The position numbers were made by a program, and so were the translations under genes. Positions 12,333 through 21,174 of a DNA stretch of 53,647 bases are shown piece by piece; within the stretch, counting starts at the first letter, position 1, and each line of letters begins with the position of its first letter. Source of the DNA: Betaproteobacteria bacterium (GTDB lineage Bacteria > Pseudomonadota > Gammaproteobacteria > Burkholderiales > Casimicrobiaceae); the NCBI GenBank assembly GCA_029884335.1, contig JAOUIA010000022.1, positions 1-53,647 on the forward strand, written 5' to 3'. The notes under the pieces are model-generated. The model was not told the DNA's origin. It worked only from the letters and a program-made list of their open reading frames with translations, and made no database searches.

Positions 12333-13442
12333 ATGCCCGACGCCCGCGCCGACTCGCCCGCACGCGCCGCCGCGGTCTCGCGCGCCTGGGTTCGCGAGGC
12401 CGTGCGCTGCCTCGAGCGCGACGTGCAGCGCTCCGCGGACACGCACCTCTTCGCCGTCGACCTGCCGGCGCTCGACGGGGTCGCGATCTACCTCAAGGAC
12501 GAGTCGACGCATCCGACCGGCAGCCTGAAGCACCGGCTGGCGCGCTCGCTGTTCCTGTTCGGCCTGTGCAACGGCTGGATCCGCGAGGGCTCGACGATCG
12601 TCGAGGCCTCGTCGGGCAGCACCGCGGTGTCCGAGGCGTACTTCGCGCGCATGCTCGGCCTGCCGTTCGTCGCGGTGATGCCGCGCGGCACCTCGCCGGC
12701 GAAGATCGCGCAGATCGAGTTCTACGGCGGTCGCTGCCACTTCGTCGAGCGCGCGGGCGACGTCTACGCCGAGGCCGAGCGGCTCGCGGGCGAGCGCGGC
12801 GGCCACTACATGGACCAGTTCACCTACGCGGAGCGGGCCACCGACTGGCGCGGCAACAACAACATCGCCGAGTCGATCTTCGCGCAGATGAGCGCCGAGC
12901 CGCATCCGGAGCCGGCGTGGGTCGTCATCGGCGCGGGCACCGGCGGGACGTCGGCGACGATCGGGCGCTACCTGCGCTTCCGCGGCGCGGCCACGCGGCT
13001 CGCCGTCGTCGACCCGGAGCACTCGGTGTTCGCCGACTACTACGCGACGCGCGACGCTTCGCTGACCGCCGCGCGCGGCTCCGACGTCGAAGGCATCGGC
13101 CGCCCGCGCGTGGAGCCGTCGTTCGTGCCCGAGGTCATCGACCGGATGATCCGCGTCCCCAACGCCGCGACGTACGCGGCGCTGCGCGTGCTCGAAAGGC
13201 TGACGGGACGCCGCTACGGCGGCTCGACGGGCACCGACTTCTGCGGCGCGCTGGAGATCGCCTGCGAAATGGTCGCGCGCGGCGAGCGGGGGTCGATCGT
13301 CACGCTCGCGTGCGACGCGGGCGACCGCTATCTCGACACGTATTACAGCGACGCGTGGCTGGCGGCGAACGCTTACGACATCGCGCCGCATCTCGCGCGG
13401 CTGGAACGCGCCTGCGCGACGGGCCGGTGGAGCGCCGCCTGA
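12333..13442 (+). CDS. PLP-dependent cysteine synthase-family enzyme
   Basis: A 369-aa fold-type II PLP enzyme. The PLP-binding Lys is in [15 protein letters not shown], with [19 protein letters not shown] next and the glycine-rich phosphate loop [16 protein letters not shown] in the middle. It resembles a cysteine synthase-like group that includes L-cysteine desulfhydrases, but [25 protein letters not shown] is distinctive and substrate specificity is open. It is transcribed away from the UroD-like operon. An in-frame ATG at 12306 would add nine residues; neither start has a strong ribosome-binding site. Confidence 0.8.
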   Translation: MPDARADSPARAAAVSRAWVREAVRCLERDVQRSADTHLFAVDLPALDGVAIYLKDESTHPTGSLKHRLARSLFLFGLCNGWIREGSTIVEASSGSTAVSEAYFARMLGLPFVAVMPRGTSPAKIAQIEFYGGRCHFVERAGDVYAEAERLAGERGGHYMDQFTYAERATDWRGNNNIAESIFAQMSAEPHPEPAWVVIGAGTGGTSATIGRYLRFRGAATRLAVVDPEHSVFADYYATRDASLTAARGSDVEGIGRPRVEPSFVPEVIDRMIRVPNAATYAALRVLERLTGRRYGGSTGTDFCGALEIACEMVARGERGSIVTLACDAGDRYLDTYYSDAWLAANAYDIAPHLARLERACATGRWSAA

Positions 13443-13449
13443 AAGGACA

Positions 13450-13471
13450 AGGGCCCCGGATCCGGGGCCCT
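13450..13471. terminator. Perfect 22-bp palindrome between convergent genes
   Basis: AGGGCCCCGGATCCGGGGCCCT lies 7 bp after the PLP enzyme's stop and 9 bp from the 3' end of tRNA-Val, which runs the other way. It is perfectly self-complementary and could fold on either transcript. There is no T-run on either side, so bidirectional termination is inferred from position. Confidence 0.5.
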
Positions 13472-13480
13472 CGTGAGTCT

Positions 13481-13556
13481 GGTAGGCGCGATTGGACTCG
13501 AACCAACGACCCCCACCATGTCAAGGTGGTGCTCTAACCAGCTGAGCTACGCGCCT
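13481..13556 (-). tRNA. tRNA-Val (GAC)
   Basis: A 76-nt tRNA with encoded CCA. The acceptor stem AGGCGCG/CGCGCCT is perfect, and the anticodon arm CCACC-TTGACAT-GGTGG gives anticodon GAC. The T-loop reads TTCGAGT. A second Val tRNA (TAC) is at 41677. Confidence 0.95.
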
Positions 13557-13601
13557 GCAGGGGCCGCATTATAGCCCGTTTCGCCATCCCCGGCCGCGCC
13601 G

Positions 13602-14357
13602 CTATCGCACGGCGTGCAGGGCGAGCCAGATCGCGCCCATCAGCAGCGGCTGGTGGACCATGTACACGGCGAGGCTGTGGCGCCCGGCCCAGCGCAGCCA
13701 CTGCGGCGAGCGCGCCAGCGCGGCGATCGGCGCGAATGCGCGCGCCGCCAGTGCGTGACCCAGGGCGATGCCGAGCAGCGCGACGCCGAGCCAGGGAAAC
13801 AGCGGCACGTAGTCCTGCGTGGCCGGCTTGTGCGTCGTGAACCCTATCCACGACGTCGCGCGCGTGTCGAAGAACGGATGCGACAACGCCAGGCCGGCGA
13901 CCAGCGCGGCGAGGCCCAGGACGAGGGCGAGACGGGGGCGCGCCGCCAGCGGCCGGATGAGGATCGAGGCCAGCGCGATGAAGTGCAGGATGCCGAACGT
14001 GATCCAGGTGGACGGGAAGATCGCGTAGCTCGCCGCCGATGCGGCGAGCGCGCAGGCGGCGATGACCGCCACGCGCTTCGCGAACGCGGCGGGCGGCACG
14101 CGCGCGCGCTCGGCGAGGACGAGCGAGACGCCGACAAGGAGCAAGAACGAGGACACGATCGCGGCGCGCGCGCCCAGCCAGAACGGGTCGTTCTCGAAGT
14201 CGGCGCGGATCGCGCCGAAGAAGCGCAGGTCGAACGCGAAGTGGTAGGCGATCATCGCGAGGATCGCGATGCCGCGCAGCGCGTCGACGGCGGGAACGCG
14301 CATCGACAGCGCGGCCGCCGGCGTGCCGCTCGCCGCGCGCTTCGGCTTGCGCGCCAT
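13602..14357 (-). CDS. DUF1624/HGSNAT-like membrane acyltransferase
   Basis: A 251-aa integral membrane protein with about seven hydrophobic segments. The N-terminal signature RVPAVDALRGIAILAMIAYHFAFDLRFFG and the C-terminal GRHSLAVYMVHQPLLMGAIW match the heparan-alpha-glucosaminide N-acetyltransferase-like catalytic domain (DUF1624). It probably moves an acyl group across or within the inner membrane; the acceptor is unknown. Its ATG overlaps the gspN stop by one base (TGATG), so it is translated with the type II secretion genes. Confidence 0.82.
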   Translation of the reverse strand: MARKPKRAASGTPAAALSMRVPAVDALRGIAILAMIAYHFAFDLRFFGAIRADFENDPFWLGARAAIVSSFLLLVGVSLVLAERARVPPAAFAKRVAVIAACALAASAASYAIFPSTWITFGILHFIALASILIRPLAARPRLALVLGLAALVAGLALSHPFFDTRATSWIGFTTHKPATQDYVPLFPWLGVALLGIALGHALAARAFAPIAALARSPQWLRWAGRHSLAVYMVHQPLLMGAIWLALHAVR

Positions 14358-15088
14358 CAGCGGAAGCGGCCGCGCAGGTCCAGCCGCACGACGCCCTGCG
14401 CGTCCGGGACGCCGAGCGCGGCACGCAGCAACGGCGGCGCATCAGGCTGCGGCACGACGGCCAGCCTCAGGTCCGAGCCGGCGCGGTCGATGCGCGCCTC
14501 GCCGTCGACGACGAGCACGCCGCCGCGCGCCTGGACCGGGCCGCGCCACGTCGCGCCGTCGCCGGCGAGCGTCGCGCTCACCGTGCCGAGATCGAACGAC
14601 CCGACCGCGGGCAGCGCGAGCCGCGCGCGCGTCCACTCGACGCGCACGCTGCCCTCGTTGCGCTCGGGCGCGTGCACCAGCGAGTCGGCCCGGAGGCGCA
14701 CCTCGCCGCCTGCAAGAACGCCCGGCGGCATGCGCAGCGACGCGGCCGGGATGTCGACCGCCACGTCGTGCGCTTCGATCCTGCCACCGCGGGCGACGAC
14801 GTCGGCACGCGCGCCGGCGGCGCCTTCCGGCGGACGCAGCGCAACACGGGCCTCGCCGCGCAGCAGCGGCAGCGCGTCGAGGCGCCACGTCGCCGGCACC
14901 GTCCAGCGCCCGTCGGCGGCGACGACGTCCGCCGCGCCGTTCCACGCGGTGCCCCGGGCGTTGGCGAGGCGCAGCTCGCCGCGCGTCGCTTCGGCCACCA
15001 GCGCGCCGACGAGCGCCGCAGGCGCAAACGCGGCGCAGACTGCCGCGAGGACGACGAGCCCGGCCAGCCAGGCGAGCGCGCGGGTCAC
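14357..15088 (-). CDS. gspN: Type II secretion system protein N
   Basis: A 243-aa inner-membrane-anchored periplasmic protein. It begins at a GTG that overlaps the gspM stop (GTGA). An N-terminal hydrophobic anchor (LAWLAGLVVLAAVCAAFAPAA) is followed by the GspN-like periplasmic region (RGELRLANARGTAWNGAADVV, WRLDALPLLRGEARV, RVEWTRARLALPAVGSFDLG). GspN is an accessory component absent from many systems. Weak sequence conservation makes position, last of the gsp run, part of the evidence. Confidence 0.8.
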   Translation of the reverse strand: MTRALAWLAGLVVLAAVCAAFAPAALVGALVAEATRGELRLANARGTAWNGAADVVAADGRWTVPATWRLDALPLLRGEARVALRPPEGAAGARADVVARGGRIEAHDVAVDIPAASLRMPPGVLAGGEVRLRADSLVHAPERNEGSVRVEWTRARLALPAVGSFDLGTVSATLAGDGATWRGPVQARGGVLVVDGEARIDRAGSDLRLAVVPQPDAPPLLRAALGVPDAQGVVRLDLRGRFR

Positions 15089-15579
15089 GGCGCTTCGCGC
15101 GCGAACGCGACCTCGGCGCGCACGCTCCCCGGCGCGGTGCGCGCGGCCAGCAGCGCCTCGACCGGGAACAGCCGCGCCTCGCGGCCGAGCGCGTCGACCA
15201 GCGCGGTGAGCGCGGCGAAGTCGATCGCCTCGAACGTCAACTCGATGCGCCGGTCCTTCGCCTGCAGCGCAGTGAGCGCCGGCAGCAGGCCCCGCTGCGC
15301 GAGCGCGCGCTCGACGGCGGGGCGCAGTTCGGTGTCGGGTGCCCGCGGTGCGGCCTTCGCGGCAGCAGCCAGTTCGGCGGCCTGCGCTCGCGCCTGTGCG
15401 AGTTGCGCGCGGCCGTCGCGCAGCGCCTGCTCGGCGGCGGAGGTTGCGCGCGCGAGCGGGTCGACCACGAACGCCCACGCCAGCGCGGCGGCGACCAGCA
15501 GCGCGCCGACGCCGATCAGCGCCTGCTCGCGCGGCGCGGTGCGCGAACGCCAGGACGCGAATGCCTCGCCGGGCCTCAC
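15085..15579 (-). CDS. gspM: Type II secretion system protein M
   Basis: A 164-aa bitopic protein with a GTG start overlapping the gspL stop (GTGA). One transmembrane segment (EQALIGVGALLVAAALAWAFVVDPL, about 19-43) is followed by an alanine-rich coiled coil (about 45-80) and a ferredoxin-like periplasmic domain with KDRRIELTFEAIDFAALTALVDAL. GspM partners GspL in the inner-membrane platform. Confidence 0.85.
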   Translation of the reverse strand: MRPGEAFASWRSRTAPREQALIGVGALLVAAALAWAFVVDPLARATSAAEQALRDGRAQLAQARAQAAELAAAAKAAPRAPDTELRPAVERALAQRGLLPALTALQAKDRRIELTFEAIDFAALTALVDALGREARLFPVEALLAARTAPGSVRAEVAFAREAP

Positions 15580-16757
15580 GCCTCCCCCTCGATGCGCACG
15601 CGCACGCCCGATGGCGAGCGCGCCGACACGCTGCTCAACCCCGCGGCGCGCAGGCGCGCGTCGAACGCCGCAAGCGTCGCGTCGTCGATTGCGCCCAACT
15701 CCAGCGTCCACGCGCCGCCGCTGAAGCGCGCCGTGCGCAGCGTGCCCGGCGGCAGCGCGGCGAGCGCGGGCGCCGCCTGCGCGAGGCGCGGCCAGGCATC
15801 CTGCGGCACCGTGGCGCCCGCGCGATGCCTCGCCGCGGCGTGACGTCGAGCGAGGTCGGCGGCGTCGGCGGCGCCGGCTTCGCGCGCAACTTGCGCGATC
15901 GCATCCTGCGTGCGTGATAGCTCGAGCTTGCGCCACGCCCAGGTGCCGGCGGTCGCGGCGACGTGCAGCACGCCGGCGATGGCGAGCGCGATCAGCGCGA
16001 ACGCGTAGGTGCGCCGCCGTTCCGGCGCGGCCGCCGGGACGGGCTCGCGCGCGAACGCGGGCAGGAGGTCGCCAGGCGGCACGCCGTCACCCGCTTCCCA
16101 GCGCCACGGCGTCGCGGCGGCGAACGGCACGCCGGACGCACGCGTCCACGCGTCGCGCTGCGCGTCGCCGGCTTCGACGCATGCCATCACGCGCTCCGGC
16201 GCGCGGCCCCCGCGCGCCGCCTGCTCGAGCGCTTGCCTCAAGTCGGCGGGCAGTTCGCCGCGCTCGGGCGCGCCGACGGCGAACGCCTCCCCGGTGGATG
16301 CCAGCACGAATCCGTGATCCGCGGACACGCACCAGCGCCACGTGCCCTCGGGCGGCAGTTGCGCAAGCTGCGGCTCGGCGAAGACGCGGTCGAATCGCGG
16401 CGCGTGCGCCGCAACTGCGCGGGCGAGGGCGCGCGAGGCGACGAGCGCGACGATGCGCCCGCTGGCGGACTGCGGCCCCGCCACCACCACCGACGCGTCG
16501 AGCGGCGTGGCGAGTCGCTCCTCCAATGCGAAGGCGACGGCCTGCTCGACGCGCCCGGGAGGCAGCGGCGGCAGGTCGAGCGCGAGCAGGCGCACCGCGC
16601 TCGCGGACAGCACCGCTTCGCGGCGCTCGGCGGCAGGCCAGCGCGACGGCACTTCGCGGCCCTGCCGCAGCACCTTGCCGCGCTCGTCGACGAGCGCCCA
16701 CGCGTCCGCGCGATCGGCGGCGGGCGGGGCGGGCAGCAGGACGCGCAACGTGGCCAC
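15576..16757 (-). CDS. gspL: Type II secretion system protein L
   Basis: A 393-aa inner-membrane platform protein that recruits the GspE ATPase. The cytoplasmic actin-like domain covers about 1-235 (LRVLLPAPPAADRADAWALVDERG, LALDLPPLPPGRVEQAVAFALEERL). A transmembrane segment near 250-270 (YAFALIALAIAGVLHVAATAG) leads to a periplasmic ferredoxin-like domain ending SVSARSPSGVRVRIEGEA. It starts 16 bp after gspK. Confidence 0.88.
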   Translation of the reverse strand: MATLRVLLPAPPAADRADAWALVDERGKVLRQGREVPSRWPAAERREAVLSASAVRLLALDLPPLPPGRVEQAVAFALEERLATPLDASVVVAGPQSASGRIVALVASRALARAVAAHAPRFDRVFAEPQLAQLPPEGTWRWCVSADHGFVLASTGEAFAVGAPERGELPADLRQALEQAARGGRAPERVMACVEAGDAQRDAWTRASGVPFAAATPWRWEAGDGVPPGDLLPAFAREPVPAAAPERRRTYAFALIALAIAGVLHVAATAGTWAWRKLELSRTQDAIAQVAREAGAADAADLARRHAAARHRAGATVPQDAWPRLAQAAPALAALPPGTLRTARFSGGAWTLELGAIDDATLAAFDARLRAAGLSSVSARSPSGVRVRIEGEA

Positions 16758-16773
16758 AGGCGAAGTCTAAGCG

Positions 16774-17625
16774 CTATTCGACGCTCTGCCAGACGACCTC
16801 GGGCAACTCGCGAGCGCGCCGCTGCAGCATCGCTCGGCCCTGCGCCAGCGTGGCGCCCTGGCGCGCGCGCACGGTCACGAGGAAGAAGTCGCTGCGCACG
16901 CCAAGCCCCGCGTCGGAGGCGAGCTTCGCACCGGAGGGAATCCGCGAGCGGAACTCGGCGAGGCTGCCGAAGGGCTTGCGCGCGCGCTCGGCGACCAGCG
17001 CGGCCACGGCCTCGGCGCTCGCGTCCCCCAGCACGGCAGCCAGCACTTCGGGCGGCGCCGTGTTGACGTTGATCGTCGCCGGCGCAGGCAGCGCGGTGAC
17101 GAAGCGCGCCACGCGTGCGTGGCCGGCCTCGCCGATTGCCTCCAGCGCAGCGATCTCCGCCGCGCGCACGAAACGCACGCCGTCGGGTCGCCCGGCGCCC
17201 AGCAGCGCATCCACCGCTCGCGCGTCGAGCCCGGCGGGCGCGAACAGGCGCGCCATCCTCTCGCGCGCCGCCTGCGTCTCGGGGCCCTCGCCGGCGAGGT
17301 GGTTGACGTCGAGGCGCCCCTGCGCGTCGACTATCACGCCGTCGACGACGCCGCCTTCGAGCGGCGTGGGCGGCAGCGGCAGCGCCCACGGCTCGCCGAG
17401 GTGGTCGACGGGCGCGCCCTGCGCGTCCTCCTGCAGCACCTGCCGCGTCCACGCGAGGCCCGCGAGGACGATCGCCTGCGCCTGCGCGCGGTCGCGACGC
17501 AGCTCCACGGTGCGCAGCCACTGCGACTGCCCGGCGGCGAGCGTGGCGACGACCGCGGCCGCCAGTGCGGCGATCAGCATCGCCGCGACCAGCGCCGCCC
17601 CGCGGTTCAGCGCAGCGCGAACCAT
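16774..17625 (-). CDS. gspK: Type II secretion system minor pseudopilin K
   Basis: A 283-aa minor pseudopilin, the large tip subunit. The N-terminal hydrophobic helix (RGAALVAAMLIAALAAAVVATLAAGQSQW) follows a short basic leader ending in Gly for prepilin peptidase. The GspK domain shows GRLDVNHLAG and INVNTAPPEVLAAVLG plus a helix-hairpin-helix-like FGSLAEFRSRI. It overlaps gspJ by 19 nt. GspK lacks the Glu5 of other pseudopilins, and none is seen here. Confidence 0.9.
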   Translation of the reverse strand: MVRAALNRGAALVAAMLIAALAAAVVATLAAGQSQWLRTVELRRDRAQAQAIVLAGLAWTRQVLQEDAQGAPVDHLGEPWALPLPPTPLEGGVVDGVIVDAQGRLDVNHLAGEGPETQAARERMARLFAPAGLDARAVDALLGAGRPDGVRFVRAAEIAALEAIGEAGHARVARFVTALPAPATINVNTAPPEVLAAVLGDASAEAVAALVAERARKPFGSLAEFRSRIPSGAKLASDAGLGVRSDFFLVTVRARQGATLAQGRAMLQRRARELPEVVWQSVE

Positions 17626-18194
17626 CGCTCGATCGCCTCCCCCGAGGCGAGCGTCAGGTGCACGCGCACCGCGCGCGGCAGCGCGGCGTCGCCGGACTGC
17701 GGCCAGCTCGCCACCCACTCGCCGCGCGACGACAGGTGATCGATGCGCAGCGCCGCCACGCCTTCGACCAGGGGCCAGGCCCGCGCGTCGCCGTCGCCGC
17801 CGCGCGCGCGATCCAGCGCGGGCCAATAGACGACCTGCAGCGCGCCGTCGCGCAGCCGGTAGCCGATGCGCTGGCCCGCCACGCCGGGCTCCGCGTCGAA
17901 CTCCGGCCCCGCGCGCGAGAACGCGATCGCGCTCGCGCCGTGGCTCTCGACGCCTGCGAGCCAAGCCGGCTCGATGGCGCCGCCGGCGCGCACCGCGCGC
18001 GGCACCGCCTGCCGCACGTCGGACTCCATGCGCGCGAGCGCAGCGTCGAGCGTGCGCCAGCGGCGCGCCTCGCCGGCCAGTCGCGTCTCGCCATCGACGA
18101 GCGATGCGGTGCCGCGATAGGCCAGCACGGCGACGAGCGCGAGGAGCGCCAGCGCGACCAGGATCTCGACGAGCGTGAAGCCGCGCTGGCGCAT
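17607..18194 (-). CDS. gspJ: Type II secretion system minor pseudopilin J
   Basis: A 195-aa minor pseudopilin. The leader MRQRG is cleaved before FTLVEILVALALLALVAVLAY, with Glu5 present. The GspJ region is recognisable by LDAALARMESDVRQAVPRAVR and GIRYRL-like GQRIGYRLRDGALQVVYWP. It overlaps gspI by one base (TGATG). With GspI and GspK it forms the pseudopilus tip. Confidence 0.92.
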   Translation of the reverse strand: MRQRGFTLVEILVALALLALVAVLAYRGTASLVDGETRLAGEARRWRTLDAALARMESDVRQAVPRAVRAGGAIEPAWLAGVESHGASAIAFSRAGPEFDAEPGVAGQRIGYRLRDGALQVVYWPALDRARGGDGDARAWPLVEGVAALRIDHLSSRGEWVASWPQSGDAALPRAVRVHLTLASGEAIERWFALR

Positions 18195-18556
18195 CAGCGC
18201 GGCACGGCGACGTAGCCGGTCAGCTGCGCGAGCGCGTAGCCCGGCGCGTCGGCGGCGGCGACCGTGATGTCGATGCGCCGGAATGCCGGGTTGGGCGTGC
18301 CGCCGGCGCGCACTTCCCAGACGAAGCGCGTGCCCGCCTGGATCGCCTCGCCGCGCGCGTTGCCCGGCGCGTCGGCCGCGAGCTGCGCCTGCGCGAGCCG
18401 GTTCTGCGCGACCCACAGCGCGAGCGTGCGTGCCTTGAGCGTGCCGGCGCCGTCCGCGGATTGCGCGAGCGCGCGCATGCCGGCGGCGAGCGCGACCGCG
18501 AGCAGCGACAGCGCGACCAGGACCTCGACCAGCGTGAAGGCGCGAACGCGTCTCAT
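18194..18556 (-). CDS. gspI: Type II secretion system minor pseudopilin I
   Basis: A 120-aa minor pseudopilin. It begins MRRVRAFTLVEVLVALSLLAVALAAG; the residue before the cleavage site is Ala, where Gly is usual. The GspI signature ALWVAQNRLAQAQL lies at about 45-58, and the C-terminal FRRIDITVAAAD is typical. It overlaps gspH by 4 nt (ATGA). Confidence 0.9.
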   Translation of the reverse strand: MRRVRAFTLVEVLVALSLLAVALAAGMRALAQSADGAGTLKARTLALWVAQNRLAQAQLAADAPGNARGEAIQAGTRFVWEVRAGGTPNPAFRRIDITVAAADAPGYALAQLTGYVAVPR

Positions 18557-19047
18557 CGCGGGAGCGCGTGCGGGCCGTCGATGGTCACGCGGTTGAGCGG
18601 ATCGCCGCTCACGGTCGCCGCGTAGTCGCCGGCGCGCAGCGCGAACGCGTACGGCTCGTTGCGCCCGCTGGCGCGCAGCGGCACGACCGCATCTGCCGGC
18701 AGCGGCCGGCCGGCGTAGGCCTGTGGGGCTGCCGCGACCGTCGCCGGCAGCGTGCGCGTCGCCAGCGCGTCGTCGCCGGTCAGGTGCACCCACTTGCCGT
18801 CGTCGCCGCGGCGCCAGAAGCGCCACTCGCTGCCCTGCGCCGAGACGCCGAGCGTCTCGTGCGCGAACTGCGCGCGCTGCGCCGCGTACTCGAGCGCGCC
18901 GGCGAAGCGCCGCGCCTCGCGCTCGAGCGTGCCGCGGTCGTCGCGCTCCAGCGTGGCGTAGCCGACGGCGGCCGCGATGCCGAGCACGGCGACGACGACG
19001 AGGATCTCGAGCAGCGTGAAGCCGGCGGCGGCGCCGCGCTGCGTCAT
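18553..19047 (-). CDS. gspH: Type II secretion system minor pseudopilin H
   Basis: A 164-aa pseudopilin with the prepilin leader MTQRGAAAG cleaved before FTLLEILVVVAVLGIAAAVGYA. The GspH/FimT-type C-terminal domain includes LEREARRFAGALEYAAQRAQFAHETLGVS and SEWRFWRRGDDGKW. It lies 7 bp after gspG. Confidence 0.9.
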   Translation of the reverse strand: MTQRGAAAGFTLLEILVVVAVLGIAAAVGYATLERDDRGTLEREARRFAGALEYAAQRAQFAHETLGVSAQGSEWRFWRRGDDGKWVHLTGDDALATRTLPATVAAAPQAYAGRPLPADAVVPLRASGRNEPYAFALRAGDYAATVSGDPLNRVTIDGPHALPR

Positions 19048-19054
19048 GCCCGGG

Positions 19055-19495
19055 TCAGAGGTCCCACGAGCCGACGTCGGCGTCGGCGCCGGTGCCGCCG
19101 CGCTTGCCGTCCGCGCCGAGGCTGAAGACGTCGACCTCGCCCTTGAGGCCCGGGTTCAGGTACTGGTAGGGCCGGCCCCAGGGATCGTCGCGCAGCTTCT
19201 CGAGGTAGCCGTTGGGCTTCCAGTTCGGAGGCACGGGGTCGGTCGCGGGCCTGGCCACCAGCGCCGCGAGGCCCTGCTCGGCGGTGGGATAGCGCTGGTT
19301 GTCGAGGCGGTAGAGCTTGAGCGCCTGCATGATCGCGGCGACGTCGCTCTTCGCTGCGACGACGCGCGCCTCGTCGGGGCGGTCGAGCACGCGTGGCACC
19401 AGCAGCGCCGCGAGCACGCCGAGGATCACGATGACGACCATGATCTCGATCAGCGTGAAGCCGCGCGGGCGCGCGGGGCGCAGCGGAACTCGCAT
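19055..19495 (-). CDS. gspG: Type II secretion system major pseudopilin G
   Basis: A 146-aa major pseudopilin. The leader MRVPLRPARPRG is cleaved before FTLIEIMVVIVILGVLAALLVPRV. The body shows AAIMQALKLYRLDNQRYPTAEQGL, WKPNGYLEKLRDDPWGRPYQYLNPG and the calcium-site C-terminus FSLGADGKRGGTGADADVGSWDL. It is the first of eight consecutive gsp genes; the system's gspC, D, E and F are not in the window. A TATAAT lies 7 nt upstream of the ATG, so the transcript may have almost no leader. Confidence 0.95.
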   Translation of the reverse strand: MRVPLRPARPRGFTLIEIMVVIVILGVLAALLVPRVLDRPDEARVVAAKSDVAAIMQALKLYRLDNQRYPTAEQGLAALVARPATDPVPPNWKPNGYLEKLRDDPWGRPYQYLNPGLKGEVDVFSLGADGKRGGTGADADVGSWDL

Positions 19496-19521
19496 GCGAC
19501 AATTATAGCCGTCACTCCGCC
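19496..19521. promoter_or_regulatory. 26-bp divergent gspG/mltG start region
   Basis: Only 26 bp separate the two divergent start codons. On the minus strand TATAAT occupies 19507-19502, which would place transcription initiation at or within a base or two of the gspG ATG at 19495. No convincing -35 box is found at the expected distance, inside mltG. Confidence 0.45.
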
Positions 19522-20529
19522 ATGGCGTTGCCCCGTCTCCTCCGCCCGCTGCTCGTCGCGCTCGCCGCCTCGGTGCTCGCGGCGCTCGCGGTCGCGCGCT
19601 GGTACCTCGACCGCCCGCTGCCGCTGCCGTCGTCGCCGTACGGGTTCGAGGTTTCCTCCGGCGCGACGCTCGGCCAGGTCGCGCGCGACCTCGCCGCGGC
19701 CGGCGTGCTGCCGCACCCCGCGCCGCTGGTGGCGCTCGCGCGCTTCAAGGGCGCGGATCGCGCGATCAAGGCCGGCAACTACGAGCTCTCCGAAGGCCTC
19801 ACGCTGCCGGGACTGCTCGCCCGGCTGACGCAGGGCGAGGTCTCGCAGGTCGCGATCACGTTCGCCGAGGGGACGACGGTGCGCGAGTTGCGCGAGGCGC
19901 TCCGCGCGAGGCGCGACGTCGCGCAGGAAACCGCCGGGCTCACCGACGCCGAGCTGCTCGCGAAGCTCGGCATCGCCGCGCCGCACGCCGAGGGCCAGTT
20001 CTTCCCCGACACGTACTTCTTCGCCGCGGGCTCCTCCGACGCGGCGATCCTCAAGCGCGCGCACCGCCTGCTGGGCGAGCGGCTCGATGCGGCGTGGGCG
20101 AAGCGCTCGCCGGACCTGCCGCTCGCCACCCCCTACGAGGCGCTGATCCTCGCGTCGATCGTCGAGAAGGAGACCGGGCGTCCCGCGGAGCGGCCGCTGG
20201 TGGCGTCGGTGTTCGTCAACCGCCTGCGGCTCGGCATGAGGCTGCAGACCGACCCGACCGTGATCTACGGGCTCGGCGAGGCGTTCGACGGCAACCTGCG
20301 CAAGCGCGACCTCGAGGCCGACGGGCCGTACAACACCTACACGCGCGCCGGCCTGCCGCCGTCGCCGATCGCGCTGCCCTCGCGCGCTTCGCTCGAGGCA
20401 GTGGTCAATCCACCGGCCACGCAGTACCTGTACTTCGTCGCGCGCGGCGACGGCACCAGCGAGTTCACCGCGAACCTCGCGGACCACAACCGCGCGGTGG
20501 CAAGATACCAGCTGAAGCGCGGGCGCTAA
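19522..20529 (+). CDS. mltG: Endolytic murein transglycosylase MltG (YceG)
   Basis: A 335-aa inner-membrane enzyme that cuts nascent peptidoglycan and may end glycan strands. One N-terminal transmembrane helix (LLVALAASVLAALAVARWYL) precedes a LysM-like subdomain (FEVSSGATLGQVARDLAAAGVL). The YceG catalytic part includes EGQFFPDTYFF, ILASIVEKETG (catalytic Glu), VFVNRLRLGMRLQTDPTVIYGLG and NTYTRAGLPPSPI. Length is normal. It leads the mltG-tmk-holB-pilZ-tatD group, an arrangement shared by many proteobacteria. Confidence 0.95.
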   Translation: MALPRLLRPLLVALAASVLAALAVARWYLDRPLPLPSSPYGFEVSSGATLGQVARDLAAAGVLPHPAPLVALARFKGADRAIKAGNYELSEGLTLPGLLARLTQGEVSQVAITFAEGTTVRELREALRARRDVAQETAGLTDAELLAKLGIAAPHAEGQFFPDTYFFAAGSSDAAILKRAHRLLGERLDAAWAKRSPDLPLATPYEALILASIVEKETGRPAERPLVASVFVNRLRLGMRLQTDPTVIYGLGEAFDGNLRKRDLEADGPYNTYTRAGLPPSPIALPSRASLEAVVNPPATQYLYFVARGDGTSEFTANLADHNRAVARYQLKRGR

Positions 20530-21173
<644 letters not shown>

Positions 21174-21174
<1 letters not shown>

